Assembly (NCBI RefSeq): GCF_004346165.1
Contig: NZ_SLZZ01000009.1
Location: 1 to 64,000, forward strand
Source of the DNA: Muricomes intestini
GTDB lineage: Bacteria; Bacillota; Clostridia; Lachnospirales; Lachnospiraceae
Reading direction: 5' to 3'
DNA: 64,000 nt
The notes under the pieces were generated by a model. That model had not been told where the DNA came from, searched no databases, and saw nothing but the letters and a program-made list of their open reading frames with translations. The translations under genes were made by a program, and so were the position numbers. Shown piece by piece: positions 44,197-53,497 of the stretch (position 1 is its first letter; every line of letters begins with the position of its first letter).

Positions 44197-45543
44197 ATGG
44201 AAACAGCAAAAAAGAAGAAACCATTTGGCTTTTATGTATGTGCCTTAGGTTTCACGTTTGAGCGCTGCGCATTTTACACAGTAAAGTACTTACTGGCAAT
44301 CTGGATTGCAACAAATGCTGCAGGCGGCGGCCTTGGATTGACAGACGCTAAAGGAGCATCTATGTCTGCAATCTTCGTAGCTGCAACTTACATTACGCCT
44401 ATTTTCGGCGGGTACGTTGCTGACTACTGGTTAAGTCCCAAAATCTGTGTTATCGCGGGTATGATTTTGATGGGAATCGGCTACTTATTTACATGGCAGG
44501 CTCACTCTACTGCACTGGTATGGGTTATGATCTTATTTGTAGCAGTGGGAACAGGTCTGTTTAAGGGGAATCTTTCCGGAGTAAACGGTCTGTTGTTTGA
44601 GGACAAGGATGACTTGAATAATGCGTTCTCTATTCAGTATTCATTCGTAAACATTGGCTCCTTCATAGGAACAACTTTCGTTGCACTTATAGCCGGACCA
44701 ATGGGATACAACTTTGTATTCCTGCTCTGCGCACTCTTCCTCTTTGTTGATGCTATCTGGTTTGCTGCAAATCAAAAGTCTCTTGGGGATGCCGGCAAGA
44801 AACCTTTCAAGCATGATCAGAGAAAATTCGTTGCCAACGAGAAGAAAAAAGCTGAAGAAAGTAAGCCGCTTACAACAAGTGACAAAAAGCGTATCCTTGC
44901 TATTGTTCTTGTTACCTTGTTCTCTGCCGTGTTCTGGCTTGTATGGTATATGGCATATATGCCCGCATACTTCTACTTTGGATGGGGCGACGGTTCCGAC
45001 TTCCTGAATCACGCAAACTGGTTTATTGGGAATTTCCAAGTACCCACATCCTGGTTTGATTCTATGAATGCAATCGTCTGCATTATTCTAGGACCTGTAT
45101 TTGCTGGCTTATGGGCAAGGCTTGCAAGACGCCCAAAAGGAGATTTAAGCATGTTCAAAAAGACAGCGCTCGGTATGATTTTAGTTGGGTGTTCTTTTGC
45201 AGCTATGGTAATTGCTGATATCATTAGGGGTGAAGGTCAGGCTAATCTGATCTGGATTGTAATCATCTCATTGTTGATGTCTGTGGGCGAAATGATATTC
45301 TCTCCACTTGGAAATTCTTTCATTACAATGTTTGCACCTGCAAAGGTACTGGGACTGCTGCTGGGATTCTGGCCAATTGCCGTATTCTTCGCACAACTCA
45401 TTTACCCTGCACTGTACGCATATCTGAAGACAGTTCCTTTCCAGAGCGGATATGGAGTTGTTGCAGCTATCGTAATCATCCTCGGCCTTCTACTCTGGTT
45501 CATGAGTGGTAAACTGGATAAGCTTGCAGTTGAAGAGAAATAA
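44197..45543 (+). CDS. POT/PTR-family proton-dependent oligopeptide transporter
   Basis: A 448-residue membrane protein with about 12-14 hydrophobic segments. The family's first-helix signature is present in the variant form FERCAFY (21-27), and the fifth-helix signature appears as YSFVNIGSFIG near 150. POT proteins import di- and tripeptides using the proton gradient. Here the usual ExxER-type motif is partly changed, so substrate range is uncertain. The start at 44197 uses GGAGG at 8 nt. A terminator follows directly. Confidence 0.88.
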   Translation: METAKKKKPFGFYVCALGFTFERCAFYTVKYLLAIWIATNAAGGGLGLTDAKGASMSAIFVAATYITPIFGGYVADYWLSPKICVIAGMILMGIGYLFTWQAHSTALVWVMILFVAVGTGLFKGNLSGVNGLLFEDKDDLNNAFSIQYSFVNIGSFIGTTFVALIAGPMGYNFVFLLCALFLFVDAIWFAANQKSLGDAGKKPFKHDQRKFVANEKKKAEESKPLTTSDKKRILAIVLVTLFSAVFWLVWYMAYMPAYFYFGWGDGSDFLNHANWFIGNFQVPTSWFDSMNAIVCIILGPVFAGLWARLARRPKGDLSMFKKTALGMILVGCSFAAMVIADIIRGEGQANLIWIVIISLLMSVGEMIFSPLGNSFITMFAPAKVLGLLLGFWPIAVFFAQLIYPALYAYLKTVPFQSGYGVVAAIVIILGLLLWFMSGKLDKLAVEEK

Positions 45544-45576
45544 AACATCAGTATCAGGCTGGTTTTGATCAGACCA

Positions 45577-45615
45577 AAAAGAGTATCGGATTATTCATTC
45601 CGGTACTCTTTTCTT
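45577..45615 (+). terminator. Rho-independent terminator of the POT gene
   Basis: AAGAGTATCGG (45579-45589) pairs with CCGGTACTCTT (45600-45610) with one wobble pair, followed by TTCTT. The leuA-like gene converges on the same hairpin, which may serve both strands. Confidence 0.8.
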
Positions 45616-45623
45616 ATGCTATT

Positions 45624-47612
45624 CTATTTGCTGTTTCTGAACTGTACAGGGGTCATATGATACATTTTCTTGAAAACCCTGTTAAAGTGTTCTACATTCT
45701 GATATCCTACAGATTCTGCAATACTTTCCACTGTTGTATTATTGCTCTTTAGCATCGCGCGTGCCTTTTTCAACCGTATTTCTTTTAAGATTTCTCCAAA
45801 AGTTGTCCCCGACTTTTCTTTGATATATTTGGAAAGGTACGGTTTGGTGAGGAAAAACCTTTCAGATAAATCTTCCAGCGTTACATCTTTGTAATTCATA
45901 TAAATATAATTGGTGATTTCCAGTAGTCTTTCATCTTTACAGCTCTCGGCATTTCTGATTTCTTCAATCTTGTTGACAGCTACAACAAGAGCCTCTACAG
46001 ATGCCTTGATAATATCCGCATCAATTCCCACACCCCAGAATTTCTTCTTGCCGTATATCACACCTACGTAAGCCACCGCCTTGGAGGAGGAGCCTTTTGT
46101 CAGAGAATGTTCCTCATAAAATGCAAGGTCATAGTTGACATTGAAATATTGCTTGATTGCATTGCTTACTGCATCCAGACGTCCATTTCCCACGCCTGTA
46201 ATTATCCTGTCAGTGTCTGCATGATGGATGGTTGCCTTTGTTACAATGCCATGTTCCTGTTTAAAATGGCACTCGTCTACTGTGAAAATTGACTTTGCAT
46301 TAATATAGTTGTCTTCAAAAATATGATAAACCCAGTCAGGACTGAGCTCCCTATGCGTTTTGTCCGAGACATCCTTTACCAGATATCCTACTTCTTCCTT
46401 CATTTTCTCAGGAAGACTGATGCCGAAGTTCTGTTTGAGGATATAGTTGACCCCGCCTTTACCAGACTGGCTGTTAATCCTTATTACATCAGAATCGTAT
46501 CTTCTGCCTACATCCTTGGGATCAATCGGAAGGTAAGGCACTGTCCATTTGTCTTCCTGTCTTTCTTCTCTCCAGGACATCCCCTTGGCAATTGCATCCT
46601 GATGAGACCCCGAAAAAGCGGTAAATACTAGTTCTCCCGCGTAGGGCTGACGGGGAGATACCTGCATTCCCGTGAGTCTCTCATAAGTCTCACAGATTTC
46701 GTTCATGTTAGAGAAATCCAGCTTCGGGTCCACGCCATGGGAAAACATGTTCATTGCCAGGGTAACAATATCCACATTGCCTGTTCTCTCTCCGTTGCCG
46801 AAAAGAGTTCCTTCTATGCGGTCTGCTCCTGCAAGAATTCCCAACTCTGCGTCACTGACACCTGAGCCCCTGTCATTGTGAGGATGAAGAGAAAGTATCA
46901 CATTTTTTCGGTAGAGGAGATGTTTGTCAAAGTATTCCACCTGGCTTGCAAACACATGCGGCATGGCATTTTCTACGGTTGTAGGGAGATTAATGATAAC
47001 TTTATGCTCTCCATCTGGCCTCCACACATCAAGAACTGCGTTGCATACATCCAGCGCATAATCCACCTCCGTTCCCGGAAAGCTTTCAGGACTGTACTCA
47101 AAGATAAAATTCCCTTCCGTCTCTTTTGCCAGCTTTTTCAGCAGCTTTGCACCATCGATTGCAATTTTCTTGATTTTTTCAGGTCCCTTTTTAAACACCT
47201 GTTCTCTCTGAGCCACAGAAGTGGAATTGTAAACATGGATAACGGCATGAGGGGCTCCCTGTACCGCATCAAAGGTTCTCCTGATAATGTGTTCTCTGGC
47301 CTGTGTCAAAACCTGAATCGTCACATCGTCAGGAATCATATTTTGCTCAATAAGTGCCCTCAGAAACTGATATTCTGTCTCAGAAGATGCCGGAAACCCG
47401 ACTTCAATTTCTTTGAATCCTACGTCCAGAAGAAGCTGGAAAAATTCAATCTTTTCATCCAGGCTCATAGGTTCTACTAGTGCCTGATTTCCATCTCTCA
47501 AATCCACACTGCACCATATAGGGGGATTGGTGATAGAATCCTTTTTTACCCAATCATAGCATGGCTCGGGCGGCATAAAGTACATTTTCTCGTATTTTTC
47601 AAAGTTCTTCAT
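45624..47612 (-). CDS. leuA: 2-isopropylmalate synthase fused to a C-terminal AraC-type DNA-binding domain
   Basis: A 662-residue single open frame. Residues 1-400 are the HMGL-like catalytic domain of the LeuA2 type: DLRDGNQ (37-43) and [11 protein letters not shown] (241-251) with metal-binding His243 and His245. Residues about 415-555 match the LeuA dimerisation/leucine-feedback domain. Residues about 562-660 are a full AraC/XylS DNA-binding domain with two helix-turn-helix motifs (577-602 and 626-659, including [15 protein letters not shown]). The enzyme condenses 2-ketoisovalerate with acetyl-CoA for leucine synthesis. The fusion is not usual for LeuA. AAGGAG lies 8 nt before the ATG. 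No other leu gene lies nearby. Confidence 0.92.
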   Translation of the reverse strand: MKNFEKYEKMYFMPPEPCYDWVKKDSITNPPIWCSVDLRDGNQALVEPMSLDEKIEFFQLLLDVGFKEIEVGFPASSETEYQFLRALIEQNMIPDDVTIQVLTQAREHIIRRTFDAVQGAPHAVIHVYNSTSVAQREQVFKKGPEKIKKIAIDGAKLLKKLAKETEGNFIFEYSPESFPGTEVDYALDVCNAVLDVWRPDGEHKVIINLPTTVENAMPHVFASQVEYFDKHLLYRKNVILSLHPHNDRGSGVSDAELGILAGADRIEGTLFGNGERTGNVDIVTLAMNMFSHGVDPKLDFSNMNEICETYERLTGMQVSPRQPYAGELVFTAFSGSHQDAIAKGMSWREERQEDKWTVPYLPIDPKDVGRRYDSDVIRINSQSGKGGVNYILKQNFGISLPEKMKEEVGYLVKDVSDKTHRELSPDWVYHIFEDNYINAKSIFTVDECHFKQEHGIVTKATIHHADTDRIITGVGNGRLDAVSNAIKQYFNVNYDLAFYEEHSLTKGSSSKAVAYVGVIYGKKKFWGVGIDADIIKASVEALVVAVNKIEEIRNAESCKDERLLEITNYIYMNYKDVTLEDLSERFFLTKPYLSKYIKEKSGTTFGEILKEIRLKKARAMLKSNNTTVESIAESVGYQNVEHFNRVFKKMYHMTPVQFRNSK

Positions 47613-47687
47613 ATTGACGGCTCCTTACATTTAATCAAATTAATTGTCTTTTTTTATTCTTTCTTATACTACCATAAGAATCCGTCA

Positions 47688-47702
47688 TTCACCAGTGGTA
47701 AA
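47688..47702. promoter_or_regulatory. Near-palindrome upstream of the leuA-araC gene, candidate operator
   Basis: TTCACCAGTGGTAAA reads almost the same on both strands (TT-ACCA-N-TGGT-AA core, one changed pair). It lies 76-90 nt before the leuA start and overlaps the -35 area of a weak promoter whose -10 is TATAAG at 47668-47663. Confidence 0.45.
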
Positions 47703-47710
47703 TTTAATCA

Positions 47711-47739
47711 TTATTATTGATATATTTTATTTTTTTCAA
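47711..47739 (-). promoter_or_regulatory. Candidate promoter of the leuA-araC gene
   Basis: On the minus strand TTGAAA (47739-47734) and TAATAA (47716-47711) are 17 bp apart in an A/T-rich stretch. The palindrome at 47688-47702 lies just downstream, in position to block transcription. The choice between this and the TATAAG promoter is open. Confidence 0.4.
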
Positions 47740-49031
47740 ACTTTCTGTAGAAAATACAGCCTGAAAATCGTCTTTATATACCAGGCGGCGTTTTTTTCAG
47801 GTATACTGCAGCCACTTACAATATCATAAGATTTTAACAGCTCTCCATTCAAGGTATACCGGACTTCCCCTACTTTTTCTCCTTTTCCAACAGGAGCTTC
47901 TGCATTCTTTTTCTTTTCCCAATTCACGTTTACCTTTTCGTCATCTCTCAGAAGTATGCTCCAATTCTCAGCAGTTCCTGCCACCTCAAGAGGAATTTCA
48001 GTTTCCGGCTCAAAAGGGTTTTGACTGTCAACTCCATGATATACTTTCAGAGTACCCGTAGGCACATCCTGCCTGATATTGCGATACTCGTAATGTTCTA
48101 AGCCATAATTCATCAAAGCTTTCGTGTCCGCCCATTTATAGCTTTTATTATTTGGCCAGCCACATGCGAGCAGAGCCACAATGAAGGTTCTCCCTTTATC
48201 TTTCAGCGAGCCTACGTAGCAATAACCTGCATCTCCGGTAAAGCCGGTCTTCCCTGAAAGAGCACCCTTCATCATTTGCAGAAATGCGTTGTGGTTTGTA
48301 CAGGAATAAGAATGTTTTCCGGAGCAGTCAGTGAATTGATAATTGGATGTTCTTGTGACTTCCAGAAACATATCTTTTTCGGGGGAATCCATAATACAAT
48401 ATTTCATAATCCTTGCCAGATCTTCTGCGGTAGTGTGGTGACTTCCCTTTTCATCGGATGCATCCAGTCCGTTGGGAGTAATGAAATATGTGTTTTTACA
48501 CCCCAGCTCCTTTGCTTTTGCATTCATCATGTCCGCAAAGCCTTCCACGCTTTTCCCAACATTTTCAGCAATGATAACCGCAGAATCATTGTGGGATTCC
48601 AGCATCAGGGAATAAAGTAAATCTCTAAGGTAAAACTCTTCCCCCTTCACAGCTCCAAGGTGTACCTGAGGCTGAGATGCAGCGTAAGCACTGACTGACA
48701 TTTTGTCATCCAGGCCCCCGTATTCCAGCGCCAGAATACAGGTCATAATTTTCGTAGTACTGGCCATTGCCCTTTCCTGTTGTCCATTTTTCGAAAATAA
48801 AATACGCCCGCTGTCCGCGTCCATAAGGACCGCCGATTGGGCGTATAAATTTTCCGGTTCTTTCGTTTCCGCCTGTACCTCCCGCATTTGTGTTTTCATG
48901 CCTGAAAGCCCTGTAACGTATACGGTACAGCAGATTAGAATTAACGCTGCGATTCTTCTTTTTATTTTTAGGACAGTCATCTTGCCCTTATCCGTGTTTC
49001 TTTCCTGCTCCGCCATTTTAGCCCACTTCAC
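47736..49031 (-). CDS. D-alanyl-D-alanine carboxypeptidase (PBP5/DacF type)
   Basis: A low-molecular-weight PBP of up to 431 residues that trims the terminal D-Ala from peptidoglycan peptides. Active-site motifs are STTK (Ser91, Lys94), SHN (146-148) and KTG (261-263). A hydrophobic export signal lies at about 25-44. The start is uncertain: in-frame Met codons at 49031, 49016 and 48980 have weak Shine-Dalgarno matches, and the last begins closest to the signal. A C-terminal PBP5-like domain follows the catalytic part. A second enzyme of this type is at 52103-53449. Confidence 0.88.
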   Translation of the reverse strand: MKWAKMAEQERNTDKGKMTVLKIKRRIAALILICCTVYVTGLSGMKTQMREVQAETKEPENLYAQSAVLMDADSGRILFSKNGQQERAMASTTKIMTCILALEYGGLDDKMSVSAYAASQPQVHLGAVKGEEFYLRDLLYSLMLESHNDSAVIIAENVGKSVEGFADMMNAKAKELGCKNTYFITPNGLDASDEKGSHHTTAEDLARIMKYCIMDSPEKDMFLEVTRTSNYQFTDCSGKHSYSCTNHNAFLQMMKGALSGKTGFTGDAGYCYVGSLKDKGRTFIVALLACGWPNNKSYKWADTKALMNYGLEHYEYRNIRQDVPTGTLKVYHGVDSQNPFEPETEIPLEVAGTAENWSILLRDDEKVNVNWEKKKNAEAPVGKGEKVGEVRYTLNGELLKSYDIVSGCSIPEKNAAWYIKTIFRLYFLQKV

Positions 49032-49095
49032 AACATACCATATTATTAGTATCTATGTGAAAATACATTTCGATAGAACTACATTCTTTAAACGG

Positions 49096-49677
49096 TCAGA
49101 TATCTAGTTTCAGCTGTGCTTCCTCCTCAGCCTCCTCCTTAAAATGCTCTACCTGTTCAGGGTTGATTGAAGGCAGGTCATCCAGAGACTGGACACTGAA
49201 CCTGCGCAGAAACTCCTCGGTAGTCCCAAACAACAGAGGTCTGCCGGGTGCATCCATACGCCCCACTTCCTCCACTAGTCCATATTCCACCAGTTTGTTT
49301 ACGGCATGATCCGATTTCACACCTCTTATTTTTTCAATCTCTAATTTTGTAACCGGCTGTTTATAGGCCACAATAGATAAGGTTTCCAGCAGAACATCCG
49401 TCAGGACATATTTTCTAGGCTGTTTAGCAATCTGTATCAGATATTCATACATTTCCTTTTTGGTACACATCTGAAAAGAATTTTCTAGTTCAAGGATGCG
49501 GATACCCCTGTCCTGCTGCTCATATTTATCCATCATATTGTGAATAATCTTCCTTGTTGTATCCTCGTCATGTCCGATCACTGCTGCAATTTGGTTTAGC
49601 TTCACGGAATCTCCCATTGCAAAAAGAATCGCCTCTATAATACCCTGCAGTTTTTCTATTTCCATATCCTCTTCCAT
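49096..49677 (-). CDS. scpB: Segregation and condensation protein B
   Basis: A 193-residue protein with two winged-helix domains that forms the Smc-ScpA-ScpB complex for chromosome condensation. KLQGIIEAILFAMGDSVKL near the N-terminus and TLSIVAYKQPVTKLEIEKIRGV near 113 are typical. It follows scpA by 4 nt. The ATG at 49677 or that at 49665 could be the start. Confidence 0.95.
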   Translation of the reverse strand: MEEDMEIEKLQGIIEAILFAMGDSVKLNQIAAVIGHDEDTTRKIIHNMMDKYEQQDRGIRILELENSFQMCTKKEMYEYLIQIAKQPRKYVLTDVLLETLSIVAYKQPVTKLEIEKIRGVKSDHAVNKLVEYGLVEEVGRMDAPGRPLLFGTTEEFLRRFSVQSLDDLPSINPEQVEHFKEEAEEEAQLKLDI

Positions 49678-49681
49678 CCTT

Positions 49682-50425
49682 TTATATCAGCGAGCGAATC
49701 ATGATTTCCCCGCATGTTTCCTCCTGCTCTGCTCGAATTGTCCCCAGCTTCATTAATTCTAGAATGGCCAGGAAGGTTACAACGATATGCATCTTACTCT
49801 TTTGCTCTTCAAGGAGCCGTCGGAAACTGAATTTATGATGTGTTCTGGCATAGTCCTCTACATAGGACAGTTTTACAGGAAGAGGAATTTCTTCCTTTTC
49901 AATTTTACCGAACTTACTTCTCACTGGGTCTATTTTATCCTCTTTGCGCTTCATGATATCCTGAAAAACCTGATTCAGTTGTTTCAGTGTCAGGTCACCC
50001 AGAAGCAGATCTATATCTACAGGCTCCACATATTCCATGACCTCCTCCGGAATTCCGGGTGTCTTAAATAAAATCTGATCAGCATTATGCTGCCGGTCTT
50101 TCAGCTCGTAAGCCACATATTTAAACATTTTATACTGCAGAAGCTGTTCCACCAGTTCCCGGCGGGGGTCTTCTTCCTCCCCGTCTTCATTGACCTCTTT
50201 GGGCAAAAGCATTTTACACTTGATATCCAGCAGCGTAGCAGCCATTACGAGAAATTCACTCATGATGTTTAAGTCTTCCTTCGGCATGTCGTGGATGTAA
50301 TCCATGTACTGGGCGGTAATCTCTACAATTGGTATATCATAAATATCTATTTTACTTTTTTCAATCAAATGAAGCAGAAGGTCCAGAGGACCTTCAAACA
50401 CTTCCAGCTTTACAGGTATTCCCAT
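49682..50425 (-). CDS. scpA: Segregation and condensation protein A
   Basis: A 247-residue kleisin that bridges Smc heads. The N-terminal VFEGPLDLLLHLIEKSKIDIYDIPI region (about 9-33) binds Smc, and a C-terminal winged helix (about 175-247) completes it. The gene is translated together with scpB. Confidence 0.96.
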   Translation of the reverse strand: MGIPVKLEVFEGPLDLLLHLIEKSKIDIYDIPIVEITAQYMDYIHDMPKEDLNIMSEFLVMAATLLDIKCKMLLPKEVNEDGEEEDPRRELVEQLLQYKMFKYVAYELKDRQHNADQILFKTPGIPEEVMEYVEPVDIDLLLGDLTLKQLNQVFQDIMKRKEDKIDPVRSKFGKIEKEEIPLPVKLSYVEDYARTHHKFSFRRLLEEQKSKMHIVVTFLAILELMKLGTIRAEQEETCGEIMIRSLI

Positions 50426-50469
50426 ATTTCACATTCTCCCTTAAGGTATTCATACTGACACAGACATTC

Positions 50470-51351
50470 TTATTCCCTTTTAAATGGCTGCAGGTTGATG
50501 ACGACCACTTCTGCATTGTTGCAGAAACGCAGATTGATTGTATGAGTACCCAGGCCTTTGCTCACGACAAGGGCCTGATTGTCTTTCTGCGTCATCTCTC
50601 CTGAATATTTTGGAAACAAAACAGCCTGCGGAGTAATGAGTCCTCCAAGACCGGGAATACGTATAATACCTCCATGGAGATGCCCCGACAGTGTTAAATC
50701 AGCTCCCCACTCCTTATACACGGGGAAAAACACCGGATTGTGGGCAAGCAATATATTATATTTATTCTTTTTGGCATCCTGTATACACCGGCTGATATCC
50801 TCCGGAGCAACCTGATGTTTCTTAAACTTTTCATAAGTGATTATGGGAAGCTCCAGCCCGGATATGCGCACACAAAGCTTATCCAGCATTACATCTTCCG
50901 CCTGATTCTCCAGAAAATGAACGCCGGATTTTTGAAGTGCATTCTTATAATTGTAATAAATCTTCCGCTCATAGTCCCAGGGAGATTCCTTTAAACGCTG
51001 CTCATGATTTCCGAGGGAATAATACACTGGACAAACAGAAGGCAGTTTTGCAATAAAAGAAAGGGCCTCCTGAAAATCAGAGTTTTCTTTCCCCACCAGC
51101 ATGTCCCCTGCTATTAGAATTAAATTTGGTTTTTCCCTGCGTATGGCCCTGAAAAGCTCATCATTGTGCTCACCGTATACTTTATTGTGCAGATCTGCCA
51201 GCAGAACTACTTTTTTCTCTGTATCCAGCAGCCGGAATTTGGGAACCTGTAAGGAATATCTGGTGATTTTAAAAAACCCCAGTTCCCGTTTTCCCTCCAC
51301 CAGAATGATTACAAGCAATACAAGAAAAATTGTGCCAACAATCCTACTCAT
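50470..51351 (-). CDS. Metallophosphoesterase, membrane-anchored
   Basis: A 293-residue protein with an N-terminal membrane segment (about 5-18) followed by a calcineurin-like phosphoesterase domain. All metal-site motifs are present: ADLH (52-55), AGD (81-83), GNHE (114-117), and later AHNP and GHLHGG. The domain is probably on the outer face of the membrane, as in YkuE-like proteins. The substrate is unknown. Its start overlaps the deoC stop by 8 nt. Confidence 0.9.
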   Translation of the reverse strand: MSRIVGTIFLVLLVIILVEGKRELGFFKITRYSLQVPKFRLLDTEKKVVLLADLHNKVYGEHNDELFRAIRREKPNLILIAGDMLVGKENSDFQEALSFIAKLPSVCPVYYSLGNHEQRLKESPWDYERKIYYNYKNALQKSGVHFLENQAEDVMLDKLCVRISGLELPIITYEKFKKHQVAPEDISRCIQDAKKNKYNILLAHNPVFFPVYKEWGADLTLSGHLHGGIIRIPGLGGLITPQAVLFPKYSGEMTQKDNQALVVSKGLGTHTINLRFCNNAEVVVINLQPFKRE

Positions 51352-52000
51352 GCTTTATTCCTTCTACAATTGCTATCCCCGAGCTTGTCCCCAGCCTGTC
51401 GGCACCTGCGCGGACCATGTCTAAAGCCGTCTCAGGGCTCCGGATTCCGCCGGAAGCTTTCACCCCCATACCTGATCCTACAATCCTGCGCATCAGGGCT
51501 ACATCATCCTCCCGGGCGCCGTCCGTTGAAAAGCCTGTGGAGGTTTTCACAAAAGCTGCCCCCGACTCCCGGCATATTCTGCAGGCATATTCTTTCTCAT
51601 CATCGGTGAGAAGACAAGTCTCGAGAATGACCTTTACTATTGCCTTATCTCCTGCCGCTTCCACAACAGAAGATATATCCTGTTTCACGTAATCCCAGTC
51701 CCTGCTCTTAATCATCCCCACATGAATGACCATGTCAATCTCTTCTGCCCCGTCCTCCACAGCTGCAAGAGTCTCTGCGGCCTTCCCTGCCGTGGACATG
51801 GCACCGAGGGGGAACCCAACTACCGTACACACTTTTACATCGCTGTCCTTTAAAAGCTTTGCACAGTAATATACAAAACTGGAATTTACACAAACAGAAT
51901 GGAAACCATATTCCACAGCCTCCCTGCAAAGCTTCTCCACATCCTGCTTTGTTGCCTCTGGTTTCAAAATTGTATGATCAATCATTTTCGAAAAATCCAT
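51344..52000 (-). CDS. deoC: Deoxyribose-phosphate aldolase
   Basis: A 218-residue class I aldolase that splits 2-deoxyribose 5-phosphate into glyceraldehyde 3-phosphate and acetaldehyde. The Schiff-base Lys is Lys152 in FVKTSTGFS, and a second conserved Lys is in VKASGGIR. Start at 52000: GGAGG lies 6 nt away (3 nt from the ATG at 52003). Upstream lie two TGCCGGCA sites that may be operators. Confidence 0.96.
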   Translation of the reverse strand: MDFSKMIDHTILKPEATKQDVEKLCREAVEYGFHSVCVNSSFVYYCAKLLKDSDVKVCTVVGFPLGAMSTAGKAAETLAAVEDGAEEIDMVIHVGMIKSRDWDYVKQDISSVVEAAGDKAIVKVILETCLLTDDEKEYACRICRESGAAFVKTSTGFSTDGAREDDVALMRRIVGSGMGVKASGGIRSPETALDMVRAGADRLGTSSGIAIVEGIKHE

Positions 52001-52038
52001 CATTATCCTCCATCAGTAACAGTAAAGCGGCATAAATC

Positions 52039-52088
52039 TGCCGGCAAATCTGTTAGCATTTACATTATATTAACATTTTTTGCCGGCA
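52039..52088. promoter_or_regulatory. Paired TGCCGGCAAAT sites before deoC, candidate operators
   Basis: The self-complementary octamer TGCCGGCA occurs at 52039-52046 and 52081-52088, each followed by AAT, 42 bp apart. On the minus strand a TATAAT (52069-52064) lies between them, though its -35 is poor. The arrangement suits a dimeric or looping regulator of deoC. Confidence 0.45.
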
Positions 52089-52102
52089 AATTCAATTACT
52101 GC

Positions 52103-53449
52103 TTATGCAGCTATAGTAAATTCTTTCATTACCTTCTTAAGATAGTCAAATATACCAGCTTTTTTTACATTTTGGGAGGCAATGACATCCACCTTGCCTA
52201 TTTCTTTCCCATCCAGCTCATATACCAGGCTTCCTGCGACATTCCCTTTCTTGACAGGCGCATCCAGGCTCTTCTTCATATTCAATTTTTTTGTAATTTC
52301 TGACAGATTGGCTCCTGTTGTGTCAAGATAGCGGAATGTCCCGGAATATTTACAGGGTACAGTATCCTCCACTCCGCCATTCACATCTATATCCTTTAAC
52401 TTTTGAGGCTTCTCGTCCTTGTAGAGCTGGCATTTCCCAAATCCATAATTTAGCAGTGTGGTGGCATCCTTGAACCGGGCTTTAGAGTCTTCTGCCGCCA
52501 TAATGACTGCGACCAGATCAATGTCATTCTTTTTAGCTGTTGCCGACACACAAAATTTTGCCAACCCGGTAGAACCGGTTTTCAATCCGGTGGCGTATTC
52601 ATACTGCCGCACAAGTTTATTCGTATTTGTAAGGCCAAATTCCGAAGTTCCCTTTTGGGTTGTATGGGTAATATTCTCCATCCATATCATACAGTAGTCC
52701 TGAATCTGAGGATATTTTGTAATCAGCTCCCGTGACATCAGGGCAATATCCCTTGCTGTTGTAACATGTCCGTCCGCATCCAGCCCATTGCAATTAACAA
52801 AATGAGTATTCTCCATGCCCAGTCCCTTTGCCCTCTCATTCATCCGTCTGACAAACTCCTCTTCATTGCCGCATATGTACTCTGCCATAGCTACACAAGC
52901 ATCATTTCCGCTGGCTACGGAGATGCATTTTAGCATTGTATCTACAGTCTGAGTCTCTCCTGCCTCCAAAAACACCTGAGAACCGCCCATAGATGCCGCA
53001 TATTCAGAAGTTGTCACCTGATCCTCCAGCTTAATCTTCCCCTCTGCCAGAGCATCGAAAATCAGCAGCATGGTCATAACCTTCGTCACACTTGCCGGAG
53101 GACGGGGCGTATCTGCATCCTTTTCGTAGATAACCTCACCCGTCGAAGCCTCCATCAAAACTGCAGATGGCGCACTGACCTGGGGACCTGCTGCTTCTTG
53201 GGCAGGTTGTTCTCCTTCAGAATCCTCTGATACGGTTTCCTGTATTTCCTCTACATCTTCTGGAACTTCTGTATTTTCGGTATCCTCTGACTCTTCTATA
53301 TTTTCTGTGTCGTCCGTGTTTTCGGTATCCTCTGTACCCTCAATCGTTTCTTGAGTATCCTCATAGACAATATGTTCTTTTGCCGGCATTGCATATACAT
53401 TCTGCACACATAGGAATGTACTGAGAAGTACCGCCAATACTCGTTTCAT
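52103..53449 (-). CDS. D-alanyl-D-alanine carboxypeptidase with acidic linker
   Basis: A 448-residue exported PBP. A signal peptide runs to about residue 20. Residues about 29-85 are a Glu/Asp/Thr-rich low-complexity linker with repeated DTEN and ED units. The carboxypeptidase domain has SVTK (Ser120, Lys123), SGN (180-182) and KTG (290-292), followed by a PBP5-type C-terminal domain. It removes terminal D-Ala from wall peptides. The ribosome binding site GAGGGAG lies inside a hairpin (53456-53497). The linker's DNA contains direct repeats. Confidence 0.92.
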   Translation of the reverse strand: MKRVLAVLLSTFLCVQNVYAMPAKEHIVYEDTQETIEGTEDTENTDDTENIEESEDTENTEVPEDVEEIQETVSEDSEGEQPAQEAAGPQVSAPSAVLMEASTGEVIYEKDADTPRPPASVTKVMTMLLIFDALAEGKIKLEDQVTTSEYAASMGGSQVFLEAGETQTVDTMLKCISVASGNDACVAMAEYICGNEEEFVRRMNERAKGLGMENTHFVNCNGLDADGHVTTARDIALMSRELITKYPQIQDYCMIWMENITHTTQKGTSEFGLTNTNKLVRQYEYATGLKTGSTGLAKFCVSATAKKNDIDLVAVIMAAEDSKARFKDATTLLNYGFGKCQLYKDEKPQKLKDIDVNGGVEDTVPCKYSGTFRYLDTTGANLSEITKKLNMKKSLDAPVKKGNVAGSLVYELDGKEIGKVDVIASQNVKKAGIFDYLKKVMKEFTIAA

Positions 53450-53455
53450 ATAAAA

Positions 53456-53497
53456 CTCCCTCTGCTACATCGTCTATTAACAATATAGTAGAGGGAG
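53456..53497 (-). promoter_or_regulatory. Hairpin sequestering the Shine-Dalgarno site of the carboxypeptidase gene
   Basis: On the minus strand CTCCCTCTACTA (53497-53486) pairs with TAGCAGAGGGAG (53467-53456): 8 bp, one mismatch, 3 bp, and an 18-nt loop. The 3' arm is the gene's GAGGGAG site, 6 nt from the ATG. It is followed by TTTTAT, so it might also end cfa transcription. Confidence 0.6.
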
